Shown here piece by piece: positions 1 through 7,484 of a stretch of 64,000 bases of DNA. Source of the DNA: Pseudarthrobacter sp. NS4 (GTDB taxonomy: Bacteria > Actinomycetota > Actinomycetes > Actinomycetales > Micrococcaceae); the NCBI RefSeq assembly GCF_024758005.1, contig NZ_CP103288.1:4278001-4342000 (forward strand), read 5' to 3'. Position numbers and translations under genes: made by a program. A model generated the notes under the pieces. The model was given only the letters and a program-made list of their open reading frames with translations, did no database searches and was not told where the DNA came from. Every line of letters starts with the position of its first letter. Position 1 is the first letter of the stretch.

Positions 1-612
1 CCCGGCGTCCTGGACCGCCAGCTGGAAGCGATCGCGCTGGCGGAGAAGCAGTCCGAGGCGGATGTGTGGGTCATGGCCCCCATGATCTCCACGGCGGAGG
101 AAGCGGCCCGCTTTGCCTCCATGTGCGCGGACGCAGGCATCAAGACTCCCGGGGTCATGGTTGAGGTTCCCTCCGCAGCCCTCACTGCCGAAGCCATCCT
201 GCGCGAGGTGGGTTTCGCGAGCCTGGGCACCAACGACCTCACCCAGTACGCCATGGCAGCCGACCGCCAGCTCGGCCCGCTCGCCAACCTGAATACGCCG
301 TGGCAGCCTGCTGTCCTGCGCCTGGTGGGACTGACGGTTGAAGGATCCCACGCGGAAGGCAACAACAAGCCCGTGGGCGTCTGTGGTGAGGCCGCAGCGG
401 ACCCGGCCCTCGCCGTCGTCCTCACCGGCCTGGGCGTGAGCACCCTGTCCATGACGGCACGCTCCCTCGCGGCGGTCGCGGCAGTGCTCAAGACGGTGAC
501 GCTTTCCGAGGCGCAACAGCTGGCGAAGCTTGCGCTGTCCGCACCGAGCGCAACAGAGGCCCGGGCCTGGGTGCGCGAAAAGCTCCCGGTCCTCGAGGAA
601 CTGGGACTCTGA
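1..612 (+). CDS. ptsI: PTS phosphoenolpyruvate-protein phosphotransferase (enzyme I), C-terminal part
   Basis: The frame is open from the first base, so the gene is cut by the window edge; about 203 C-terminal residues are visible. Enzyme I takes phosphate from PEP and passes it to HPr at the head of the sugar PTS. The visible part is the PEP-binding TIM-barrel domain: the family block SLGTNDLTQYAMAADR is intact, and the VCGEAAADP segment carries the conserved active-site cysteine. No downstream ptsH is present; the next gene is convergent, with a hairpin between them. Identity is secure; the N-terminal phosphohistidine domain cannot be judged. Confidence 0.93.
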   Translation, partial: PGVLDRQLEAIALAEKQSEADVWVMAPMISTAEEAARFASMCADAGIKTPGVMVEVPSAALTAEAILREVGFASLGTNDLTQYAMAADRQLGPLANLNTPWQPAVLRLVGLTVEGSHAEGNNKPVGVCGEAAADPALAVVLTGLGVSTLSMTARSLAAVAAVLKTVTLSEAQQLAKLALSAPSATEARAWVREKLPVLEELGL

Positions 613-618
613 CGCTGC

Positions 619-645
619 CGGACCCCGTCGTGCCGGCGGGGTCCG
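619..645. terminator. Bidirectional hairpin between ptsI and the convergent hydrolase
   Basis: CGGACCCCG (619-627) and CGGGGTCCG (637-645) form a perfect 9-bp stem with a 9-nt loop, starting 7 bases after the ptsI stop and touching the stop of the convergent hydrolase. There is no clear T-run, so intrinsic termination is inferred from position and stem strength. Confidence 0.55.
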
Positions 646-1428
646 TCAGGCCGTTACGTCGAATCCGTTCACGGCACGGACCCAGCCGCTGATGGCCTGG
701 GCCGCGACCTGCGGAGCGGTGTGCTGGAAGACGTGGCCCTGGCCCAGGATCTCGGCCATGGTGCCCTGGCCAGCCACTGCAGCGAGGTTTTCGCACCAGG
801 GGCGGCGGGCAATGGGATCCCTGGTGCCGCGGAGCACAAGCACGGGCTGGCTGACACCCGCCAGCCGTTCCTCCAAGGGGTATTCCATCATCACCGGAAG
901 CTCCGTGAGGTACCAGCGGGGGCCGGCCCGGAAGTAGTCGCTGAATACGGTGGCGTTGGAGGACAGGGACTCGCTGAACATTGCGTCCCTGGTCAGCGCC
1001 AGCGCCTGCCGGGTTACCGACTTCCGGCCGGTCTCCACCACCGGGCCCATCAGGACTGCAGCGGCAACCAGCTCCGGCTGCTGCAGTGCCAGTTCCACCG
1101 CGAACTGGGTGCCCATCGAATGGCCTATGGGTACGTAATTGGAAACTCCGGCCTGCGCCAGGACGTCCCCCACAAACGCCGCGAATTCCTCAACCTGCAA
1201 CTGCCGCCCGGGGGTGGACGACTTCCCAAAACCGGGCAGGTCGAAGGAGTAGACGTCCGCTTCATTTGCCAGTTCACAGTGCAGCCGGGCAAGGTAGCGG
1301 TGGGAGACCCCGATGCCGTGCAGCAGCACATAAGTTGGCCGCGCTCCGGCCTCCGCCGGCTGGACGGAGGCGTAAAGCTTTCCCTGCAAACCGCCGGACT
1401 CCACGTCCAGGCCACCAGATAATGCCAT
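646..1428 (-). CDS. Alpha/beta-fold hydrolase
   Basis: Predicted 260-residue cytoplasmic serine hydrolase; substrate unknown. The oxyanion HG is at residues 37-38, the nucleophile elbow GHSMG at 102-106 (Ser104), the likely acid is Asp204 (GTRDP) and the histidine is His232 (GQGHVF). This complete triad and the length match the standard esterase/lactonase/C-C hydrolase fold. The open frame continues far upstream, but that part has no domain character and runs antisense to neighbouring genes, so the ATG at 1428 is the start. It is monocistronic and convergent with ptsI. Confidence 0.8.
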   Translation of the reverse strand: MALSGGLDVESGGLQGKLYASVQPAEAGARPTYVLLHGIGVSHRYLARLHCELANEADVYSFDLPGFGKSSTPGRQLQVEEFAAFVGDVLAQAGVSNYVPIGHSMGTQFAVELALQQPELVAAAVLMGPVVETGRKSVTRQALALTRDAMFSESLSSNATVFSDYFRAGPRWYLTELPVMMEYPLEERLAGVSQPVLVLRGTRDPIARRPWCENLAAVAGQGTMAEILGQGHVFQHTAPQVAAQAISGWVRAVNGFDVTA

Positions 1429-1476
1429 CAGCCGAGCATACCGCGCAGCCGGGGGGCGCAAAGGTAGGCTGGGGCC

Positions 1477-1914
1477 ATGGCACTGATTGCTCCCAGGATG
1501 GCCGGCGCCCTCCCGCCGGAGGAGGCCGGGAAACTCCAGCAGGCCCTGGCCGGCAGTGACGACATCACCGTTTTCGTGGACGGCACCGTCCACCGGCTGC
1601 CGCCTCTGGCGAGGGACGCCGTCGTGGACCTCCTGCAGCGGTTCAGCCGCGGCGAGGCGGTGACCGTCAGCAGCGTCGAGGAAATGCTCACTACGTCGAA
1701 AGCGGCGGAACTGGCCGGCATTTCGCATACCTACCTGCGCAACATGACCGACCGCGGCGAGATCCCGGTGGAATACCGCGGCAGCCACCGGCGGATTCCG
1801 CTGGCAGCAATCATGGCCTGGCTGGACCGGCAGAAACTGGAGCAGCAGAAAAAGGACGCCCAGAAGAAGCCCGACACTCAGGAAACTCCTGGCCGGCAGG
1901 ACCGGGAAGGCTAG
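1477..1914 (+). CDS. Excisionase/antitoxin-type helix-turn-helix protein (no adjacent toxin)
   Basis: A 145-residue protein. Residues about 68-120 (SKAAELAGISHTYLRNM... through IPLAAIMAWLDRQ) form the winged-HTH typical of Xis/MerR-like DNA-binding domains; the C-terminal tail is charged and Gln/Lys-rich. The N-terminal part (DDITVFVDGTVHRLPPLARDAVVDLLQRF) resembles the dimerisation region of antitoxins that usually precede a PIN-domain toxin. No toxin gene follows: the next gene is convergent and the two stop codons share the tetranucleotide CTAG (1911-1914). It could be an orphan antitoxin or a stand-alone regulator. Confidence 0.62.
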   Translation: MALIAPRMAGALPPEEAGKLQQALAGSDDITVFVDGTVHRLPPLARDAVVDLLQRFSRGEAVTVSSVEEMLTTSKAAELAGISHTYLRNMTDRGEIPVEYRGSHRRIPLAAIMAWLDRQKLEQQKKDAQKKPDTQETPGRQDREG

Positions 1915-3131
1915 ATTCTGGGGCGGGCCGACCAGCGCCGCATCTTTAGAGCGGCATGGAGCTCCAGGCGGGGCAACCCCTTGAGTGGGTCGACGCCCAG
2001 GAGCTGGCGGATCCGGCCCAGCCGGTTGTAAATGCTGCTGCGGTGCAGGTGGAGCCTGGCGGCCACGTCCTGGACCGAGCCGTCGTTGTCGTACAGGAGC
2101 TCCAGGACCGGAATGAGTTCGCCGTTGCGGTCGTGGTCCTCCAGCATCCGGAAGTAGACGGAGCCCGAGTCCGCCCACGCGCCTACCCCTCCCCCCGCCG
2201 AGGCGAGCAATTGGTAGACCCCCGTGGCACGGCAATCCACCAGCTCGCCGAGTTGCGGGTCCACCGCCGCCGCCTGCGCCGCCAGTTTCGATTGCCGGTA
2301 CGCCTCGGACAGCTGCCGGGTCCGGCTGAAGCCTTCACTGAGCCCCAGGATGATGCGGTGGACCGGACGGCCCGAACGTTTGGCGAGCTCCAGCTGATAG
2401 TGCACCAGGACCTGGGCATGGCTTGCCCGCCCCGTCGATTCCCGGAACAGCACCACCGAGTGCGTTTCGGTGCCGGCGCTGAACAGGGCGGCGTCCACCC
2501 CCACAGTGGCCTGGAGAGCCGTCGAGCGGTGGATCAGGGTGGATGCAATGGGATCCGGGCCGCCTGCCCAGCCGTCGGCGTCCAGGACTGTGACCATCTG
2601 CCAGGGCCCCTTGCCCTGGACTTCCTTCCACCCGGCCACGGCGGCCACCGCGTTCGGTTCACCGGCACACGCTGCCAGGAACTCACGCTCCCGCCCACGC
2701 CGGAACTCGGACTCGGCCGTGTTGGAATCCAGCAGGAGCCCGGACAGCATTTCCAGCTCATGGCTGACGGCCGGCAGCTGGGTGAGGATCGCCGTCGGGT
2801 TTTCGTCGGCGGAGTCCTGCTGCACCCAGAGATACCCCACGCGGAATCCGCGCACCATCAGCGGAACGCACACCCTGCCCAGCATGCCCAGATCCGGATT
2901 CGCAGGGACCACCACCGGGCGGACAGCCGTTGAAATGCCATGTGAAAGCTGCCATACGCTCACATCAGCAGGCACTTTCTTGCTCAGCAGGAAATTCACG
3001 CGCACCCGGTCAGCATGGGACTGGTTTGAGCTGTAGGCCAACAACACACCGTCCAGGTCCTCAAGCGAAAGCCCGCGGCCCAGCTTCTGCGCCACCTGCT
3101 CCACGAGCTGCTCCACACCCTGCTGCTGCAT
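1911..3131 (-). CDS. PucR-family transcriptional regulator, probable regulator of ald
   Basis: A 406-residue regulator. The C-terminal helix-turn-helix at about residues 352-385 (GSVQDVAARLHLHRSSIYNRLGRIRQLLG) is the PucR/CdaR-type HTH_30; the middle is the GGDEF-like region of this family and the N-terminal part is a probable ligand-sensing domain. It is divergent from alanine dehydrogenase across a 232-bp gap holding two perfect dyads. A PucR-family protein next to ald (AdeR) activates ald in Bacillus subtilis, so the same role is inferred here. Start is the ATG at 3131. Confidence 0.85.
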   Translation of the reverse strand: MQQQGVEQLVEQVAQKLGRGLSLEDLDGVLLAYSSNQSHADRVRVNFLLSKKVPADVSVWQLSHGISTAVRPVVVPANPDLGMLGRVCVPLMVRGFRVGYLWVQQDSADENPTAILTQLPAVSHELEMLSGLLLDSNTAESEFRRGREREFLAACAGEPNAVAAVAGWKEVQGKGPWQMVTVLDADGWAGGPDPIASTLIHRSTALQATVGVDAALFSAGTETHSVVLFRESTGRASHAQVLVHYQLELAKRSGRPVHRIILGLSEGFSRTRQLSEAYRQSKLAAQAAAVDPQLGELVDCRATGVYQLLASAGGGVGAWADSGSVYFRMLEDHDRNGELIPVLELLYDNDGSVQDVAARLHLHRSSIYNRLGRIRQLLGVDPLKGLPRLELHAALKMRRWSARPRI

Positions 3132-3161
3132 GGGCCAACACTACTGCTTCGGCGCCTCCCC

Positions 3162-3173
3162 GTCCGAACGGAC
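3162..3173. promoter_or_regulatory. Palindrome in the pucR-ald divergent region
   Basis: GTCCG-AA-CGGAC is a perfect dyad 31 bp upstream of the pucR-family start. It is a candidate operator or core-promoter-overlapping autoregulatory site; no binding consensus was matched. Confidence 0.35.
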
Positions 3174-3199
3174 ACGAGGCGACACTTGACGCTTGCCGG

Positions 3200-3215
3200 C
3201 TCGACACTTGTCGAG
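3200..3215. promoter_or_regulatory. Palindrome upstream of ald, candidate regulator site
   Basis: CTCGAC-ACTT-GTCGAG is a perfect 6+6 dyad. The octamer GACACTTG occurs inside it (3203-3210) and again at 3181-3188, a direct repeat spaced 22 bp. This layout between the PucR-family gene and ald suggests an activator site for ald, by inference. Confidence 0.42.
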
Positions 3216-3363
3216 TAGAAGGATGCAAAATCCGCGGAATCACGCGATTTCCTGACGTCGTCGATCCTTTACCATGTCAGCTGGCTCACAACGGGATTTA
3301 TCGTGGAAACACAAAATCCTTCCGCACCTTCCGGCTGATCCGGCCGAGAACCTGGAGTCCACG

Positions 3364-4482
3364 ATGATCATCGGCGTCCCCAAAGAAATCAAGAACAACG
3401 AGTTCCGGGTGGCCATCACCGCCGCCGGCGTCCACGAATTCCGCACCCACGGACACACGGTCCTGGTGGAGCGCGGGGCGGGACTCGGTTCAGGCATCAC
3501 GGACGAGGAATACTCCATCGCCGGTGCCGAGATCGTCAACGAGGCAGACGACGTCTGGGCCCGCGCGGACATGGTGATGAAGGTCAAGGAACCCATCAAG
3601 GCCGAGTACCACCGGTTCCGCAAGGGCCTGATCCTCTTCACCTACCTCCACCTCGCGGCCGAGCCTGAACTCACCCGCGAACTCATCAACTCCGGCGTCA
3701 CCGCCATCGCCTACGAAACTGTCCAGGAGGGCCGCAGCCTGCCGCTCCTGGCCCCCATGTCAGAGGTGGCCGGCCGCCTCTCCGTCCAGGTAGGCGCCTC
3801 CTCACTGATGGCCCCCGCCGGCGGCAAAGGCATCCTGCTGGGCGGCGTTCCCGGCGTCCGCCCCGCCAAGGTGGTCGTGCTGGGTGCAGGCGTTGCAGGG
3901 ACCAACGCAGCCGCCATGGCCCTGGGCCTCGGCGCCGACGTCACCATCATGGACATCAACATCCACCGCCTGCGTGAGCTGGACGCCCAGTACCAGGGCC
4001 GGCTCAAGACCGTGGCCTCGAACAAGTACGAGATCGAAAAGTCAGTGGTGGACGCCGACCTGGTGATCGGCTCGGTCCTGATACCCGGCGCCAAGGCCCC
4101 CAAGCTGGTCACCAACGACCTCGTGGCCCGCATGAAGCCCGGCTCGGTCCTGGTGGACATCGCCGTGGACCAGGGCGGCTGCTTCGAGGACACCCGGCCC
4201 ACCACGCACCAGGAGCCCACCTACCGCGTCCACAACACCATCTTCTACTGCGTCGCCAACATGCCCGGCGCCGTGCCCAACACCTCCACGTACGCACTGA
4301 CCAACGTCACCCTGCGCTACGCCGTGGCGCTGGCCAACCATGGCGTCAAGGCCGCCTTCGACCGCGACCCCGCCCTGGCCGCGGGACTCAACATCGCGTC
4401 CGGCCACGTGGCACACCAGTCCGTATCGGCGGCACACAACCTGCCGCTCGTAGCGGACTGGCACGAACTGGTCTCCGCGTAG
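3364..4482 (+). CDS. ald: Alanine dehydrogenase
   Basis: NAD-dependent interconversion of L-alanine with pyruvate and ammonia, 372 residues as usual for the family. Visible landmarks: N-terminal MIIGVPKEIKNNE, catalytic Lys75 (VMKVKEP) and His96 (TYLHLA), the Rossmann motif VLGAGVAG near 170-180, and DIAVDQGG with the conserved Asp near 270. The frame is open 90 bases further upstream, but the family N-terminus begins at the ATG at 3364 with GGAG about 8 bases before it. It is controlled from the shared region with the PucR-family gene. Confidence 0.96.
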   Translation: MIIGVPKEIKNNEFRVAITAAGVHEFRTHGHTVLVERGAGLGSGITDEEYSIAGAEIVNEADDVWARADMVMKVKEPIKAEYHRFRKGLILFTYLHLAAEPELTRELINSGVTAIAYETVQEGRSLPLLAPMSEVAGRLSVQVGASSLMAPAGGKGILLGGVPGVRPAKVVVLGAGVAGTNAAAMALGLGADVTIMDINIHRLRELDAQYQGRLKTVASNKYEIEKSVVDADLVIGSVLIPGAKAPKLVTNDLVARMKPGSVLVDIAVDQGGCFEDTRPTTHQEPTYRVHNTIFYCVANMPGAVPNTSTYALTNVTLRYAVALANHGVKAAFDRDPALAAGLNIASGHVAHQSVSAAHNLPLVADWHELVSA

Positions 4483-4486
4483 CCCT

Positions 4487-4499
4487 GGGGCTCCGCCCC
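4487..4499. terminator. Small hairpin between convergent ald and oxidoreductase genes
   Basis: GGGGC-TCC-GCCCC lies in the 16-bp gap between the two convergent stop codons. The stem is only 5 bp and lacks a T-run, so this is a weak bidirectional terminator call. Confidence 0.35.
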
Positions 4500-5572
4500 T
4501 AACGGGCCATTGCAGCCAGCTCCCGTGCTTGTTCTATTAGTTTGAGGACCTCGACGGCGTCTTCCGGATTTACAGGAAGTGGCAGCTGTGAGGCCGTTCC
4601 GCCGTCGAGGATCTTCTCGGCAAGGAGCCGGTAGAACTCGGGATATGCTCCGCGCTCGGTGGGCAGGGCATCCAGGTGGCCGTCACGGCCCAGGAGCCCT
4701 GCCCACTCCGGCGCCTCCACTCCATATTCCGCGTCCAAGGGGCTTCCGCCGGCTGCGATGTAGGGCTCCTGCGGGTCCACGCCGTGCTTGGTAAAGCCGC
4801 CCACGGAACCCAGGACGCGGAAGCGTGGGGCCTGCTGGGCACAGAGCATGTTCATGGTGAGGTGGCTGAGCACGCCTGATTCGTGCCGCAGCACCAGGAA
4901 TACGTCATCCTCCGCGCGCTCGTCGGACCGCCGTGCCCGGAGCTCCGCGTGGACCACCCCGGCAGGACCGAAAAGCTGGAGGGCCTGGTCGATCAGGTGG
5001 CTGCCCAGATCGAACAGTGCACCGCCTCCGTCCGCGGCCGTGGCCCGTGCTTTCCACACTTTTGCAATCATGGGTGACCAGCGCTCAAAGCGTGACTCGA
5101 ACCTCGTCACGGTACCCACAGCGTCCACTTCCAGCAGCTTCCGCAGGGTCAGGTAGTCGCCGTCCCACCGGCGGTTCTGGAAGACGGCCAGCACTCTCCC
5201 AAGCTCTTCGGCCAACTGGATCAGCTCCTGCCCCTGCGCGCTGGTGACCGCGAACGGCTTGTCCACCACCACATCCAGCCCCGCTTCGAGGGCAGCCTTG
5301 GCGAGCGGGTGATGGGTGGCCGGCGGCGTCCCCAGGACCATGAGGTCCAGGTCGTCGGCGAGGTCCAGCACAGCGGCGGCGTCGGGCACTGTTTTCACCC
5401 CCGGGAAGCTGGTGGTGGCAGCCGCCTGCCTGCCGGCGTCGGACGTGGCGATGACGTCCAGCGAGTAGTCACCGTTCGCCGCGATCAGCGGAGCATGGAA
5501 GACGCTCCCTGCCAGGCCGTATCCGACGACGGCGGTACGGATGGTGCGCTGTGCGGCTTCAGTCCCGGTCAT
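4499..5572 (-). CDS. Gfo/Idh/MocA-family NAD(P)-dependent oxidoreductase
   Basis: A 357-residue protein with an N-terminal Rossmann fold (VVGYGLAGSVFHAPLI at about residues 15-30), the DKP signature (LDVVVDKPFAV, Lys for cofactor/substrate) near residue 100, and a C-terminal alpha/beta substrate domain with FDLGSHLIDQALQLFG. These enzymes oxidise sugars, inositols or related polyols; the sequence alone does not give the substrate. It is transcribed alone, with the four-copy inverted repeat cluster directly upstream. Confidence 0.85.
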   Translation of the reverse strand: MTGTEAAQRTIRTAVVGYGLAGSVFHAPLIAANGDYSLDVIATSDAGRQAAATTSFPGVKTVPDAAAVLDLADDLDLMVLGTPPATHHPLAKAALEAGLDVVVDKPFAVTSAQGQELIQLAEELGRVLAVFQNRRWDGDYLTLRKLLEVDAVGTVTRFESRFERWSPMIAKVWKARATAADGGGALFDLGSHLIDQALQLFGPAGVVHAELRARRSDERAEDDVFLVLRHESGVLSHLTMNMLCAQQAPRFRVLGSVGGFTKHGVDPQEPYIAAGGSPLDAEYGVEAPEWAGLLGRDGHLDALPTERGAYPEFYRLLAEKILDGGTASQLPLPVNPEDAVEVLKLIEQARELAAMAR

Positions 5573-5590
5573 GGGACTACGCTACTCCGG

Positions 5591-5702
5591 ACGCTCTCTC
5601 ACTTCCTGCCCCAAACACACAAACGCTCTCTCACTTCCCGTCAAGCATCATCGGGCAGTGAGAGAGCGTTGCAGAAAAACCTGCAGTAAGTGAGAGAGCG
5701 TT
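5591..5702. repeat. Four-copy CGCTCTCTCACTT repeat: two direct, two inverted
   Basis: ACGCTCTCTCACTTCC occurs at 5591-5606 and exactly again at 5623-5638. The inverse form follows as AGTGAGAGAGCGTT at 5657-5670 and AAGTGAGAGAGCGTT at 5688-5702. A further small hairpin, TGCAG-AAAAAC-CTGCA, is at 5670-5685. The cluster fills the gap between the dpp operon 3' end and the 5' end of the oxidoreductase gene. Copies 1 or 2 can pair with copies 3 or 4 into a strong hairpin, so it may terminate the dpp transcript or be a dispersed repeat family. Confidence 0.85.
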
Positions 5703-5713
5703 ACAGGGGCCTG

Positions 5714-7432
5714 TTACTTCTTTTCCCAGCCGATGGTGGTCCAGTCCGGAACCTGGGACAGGCTCTGGAACAGGGATGGACCGTAGTTGGCCAGGCCGGT
5801 GCGGACAAAGGAGATCTGCGGGCCGTTCATGACCACGCCCATGGAGAAGTACTTCGCCATGTGCTCCTTTTCCACTTCCATGGCTGCCTTGTTGCGCTCG
5901 GCGTTGTCCTCGATGGAGGCGAGGTCGGCGATCTTCTTGTCCAGTTCGGCGTCGCCGAGCTGGTTCTCGTTGGTCTTGGAGTCGTAGTACTGCTTCACGG
6001 CGGACGTGGCGTCCGCACCCACGGTGTAGCCGGAGACGCTCATGTCGAAGTCGCGGCCGCCGATGACCTTGCCGAAGTCCGCCGAGGCACGCTGGTCGAT
6101 GCCAACGTCCATGCCGCCTGCCTGCAGCTGCTTCTGCAGGGTCTGGGTGAACGCGAGTGTGGTGGGGTCGTCGCCGAAGTTGCTGATCCTGAAGGCAGCG
6201 GGCTTGCCGTCCTTCTCCATGATGCCGTTGGCGTTCTCGGTGTAGCCGGCGTCGGTCAGCACCTTCTTGGCGGCCTCCGGACCGGTTTCCTTGACGGGGT
6301 AGTTGTCCTGGTAGTACTCGGAGAAGGGCAGCAGCATCATGGAGCCGGAGCTGGGCTCTTCCCAGTTAAGGCCGTTGAAGCGCACCTTGCGGAGGGCTTC
6401 CCGGTCCACCGCGGCGAAGATGGCCTTGCGGACGGCCACATCGGTGATCTTCTGGGCGTTGATGTTCATGCCGCCGGCGAAGAGGCGCTGGCCGCGGCGG
6501 ACTTCGGAGTCCTTGGTGCCCTCAAGCTGCTTGTACAGGGCGATTGTGTTGGCAGACATCGCATCGATCTCGCCGTTCTTGAAGGCGGCGATCTGTGCGC
6601 TGGTTTCCAGCTGGCGGAACACCACGTTCTCCAGCACCGGCTTGTTGCCCCACCACTTCTCGTTCGGCACCAGCGTCACGGTCTTGGCGGCGGTATCGTA
6701 CTGGTCCAGCTTGAACGGCCCTGCCATCCACTCCGGGTGCAGTTCCCCGTTGAAGCCCTCGTTGAAGATCTCCGGGGTGTTGACGGCTGGGTGGATCAGG
6801 CCAAAGAAGAGGTCCTCCAGCGGGTACACCGGCTGCTTCATCTTGACGATGACTTCCTTGTCGCTGCTGCCCGCCTCGACGGATTCGACGAACTCGTAGG
6901 CACCCGACGTGACGATGTCGTAGCCGGCGTCCGGGCTCTTCAGGATGTTCCAGGTATTCTGGAACGCCTTGATATCGATGGGCGTGCCATCGTTGTAGGT
7001 GGCTTTTTCATTGACCTTGATGGTGACAGTCTGGGTGCCGTCCACCATCTCGCTCTCCACAGACTCGCAGAAGTCCTTGTTCGGGGTGGCCTTACCCTCG
7101 AAGTCGACCTTCCAGCAGCCGCCGATGCCGCCGCTGTTCACGGCCACCGGGTTCATCGGAATCTGCAGCGCGGAGTTGTCTGCGCTGTTGCCGTTGTTGG
7201 AGAAACCGTTGAAGTCCGGACCGATGTTGCCCAGCGGAAGGGTAACCTTTCCGCCCTGTTCAAGATCAGCTGCCGGCTTTTCGTTGACGCTGATGAGCTT
7301 GGACAGGTCGCTGCCTGCCTCCTGCCCCTTTGCCGTTTCGGGCCCGGTGGCACCGCCACCACCGCCGCAGGCCGTCAGCGCCAGAGCAGCAGCAATGGCC
7401 GCAGCTCCGCCGATCCTGTTCAGATTCCTCAT
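5714..7432 (-). CDS. Peptide ABC transporter substrate-binding lipoprotein (SBP family 5)
   Basis: A 572-residue extracytoplasmic solute receptor. The signal peptide ends in the lipobox LTAC with Cys22, so the protein is tethered to the membrane by lipid; a Gly-rich linker follows. The body has family-5 (DppA/OppA) features such as TYNDGTPIDIKAFQNTWN and late YFSMGVVMNGPQISFVR. The open frame extends upstream to 7882, but the ATG at 7432 gives the signal peptide and has AAGG 7-10 bases before it. It is the last gene of the operon dppB-dppC-dppDF-dppA. Likely substrate is oligo- or dipeptide, inferred from family. Confidence 0.9.
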   Translation of the reverse strand: MRNLNRIGGAAAIAAALALTACGGGGGATGPETAKGQEAGSDLSKLISVNEKPAADLEQGGKVTLPLGNIGPDFNGFSNNGNSADNSALQIPMNPVAVNSGGIGGCWKVDFEGKATPNKDFCESVESEMVDGTQTVTIKVNEKATYNDGTPIDIKAFQNTWNILKSPDAGYDIVTSGAYEFVESVEAGSSDKEVIVKMKQPVYPLEDLFFGLIHPAVNTPEIFNEGFNGELHPEWMAGPFKLDQYDTAAKTVTLVPNEKWWGNKPVLENVVFRQLETSAQIAAFKNGEIDAMSANTIALYKQLEGTKDSEVRRGQRLFAGGMNINAQKITDVAVRKAIFAAVDREALRKVRFNGLNWEEPSSGSMMLLPFSEYYQDNYPVKETGPEAAKKVLTDAGYTENANGIMEKDGKPAAFRISNFGDDPTTLAFTQTLQKQLQAGGMDVGIDQRASADFGKVIGGRDFDMSVSGYTVGADATSAVKQYYDSKTNENQLGDAELDKKIADLASIEDNAERNKAAMEVEKEHMAKYFSMGVVMNGPQISFVRTGLANYGPSLFQSLSQVPDWTTIGWEKK

Positions 7433-7484
7433 GGTTTTCCCTTCGTTGGTGCGGGTGGTGGTGCTTGTGATGGGTCGAATAATC

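Noticed and set aside
1429..2235. N-terminal extension of the alpha/beta hydrolase
   Set aside because: The extra 269 residues are low-complexity, have no domain and lie antisense to the HTH and overlap the PucR gene; ATG 1428 gives a normal hydrolase.
5591..5702. CRISPR-like array
   Set aside because: Only four short copies, two of them inverted, with unequal spacers of 16-18 bases; no cas genes.
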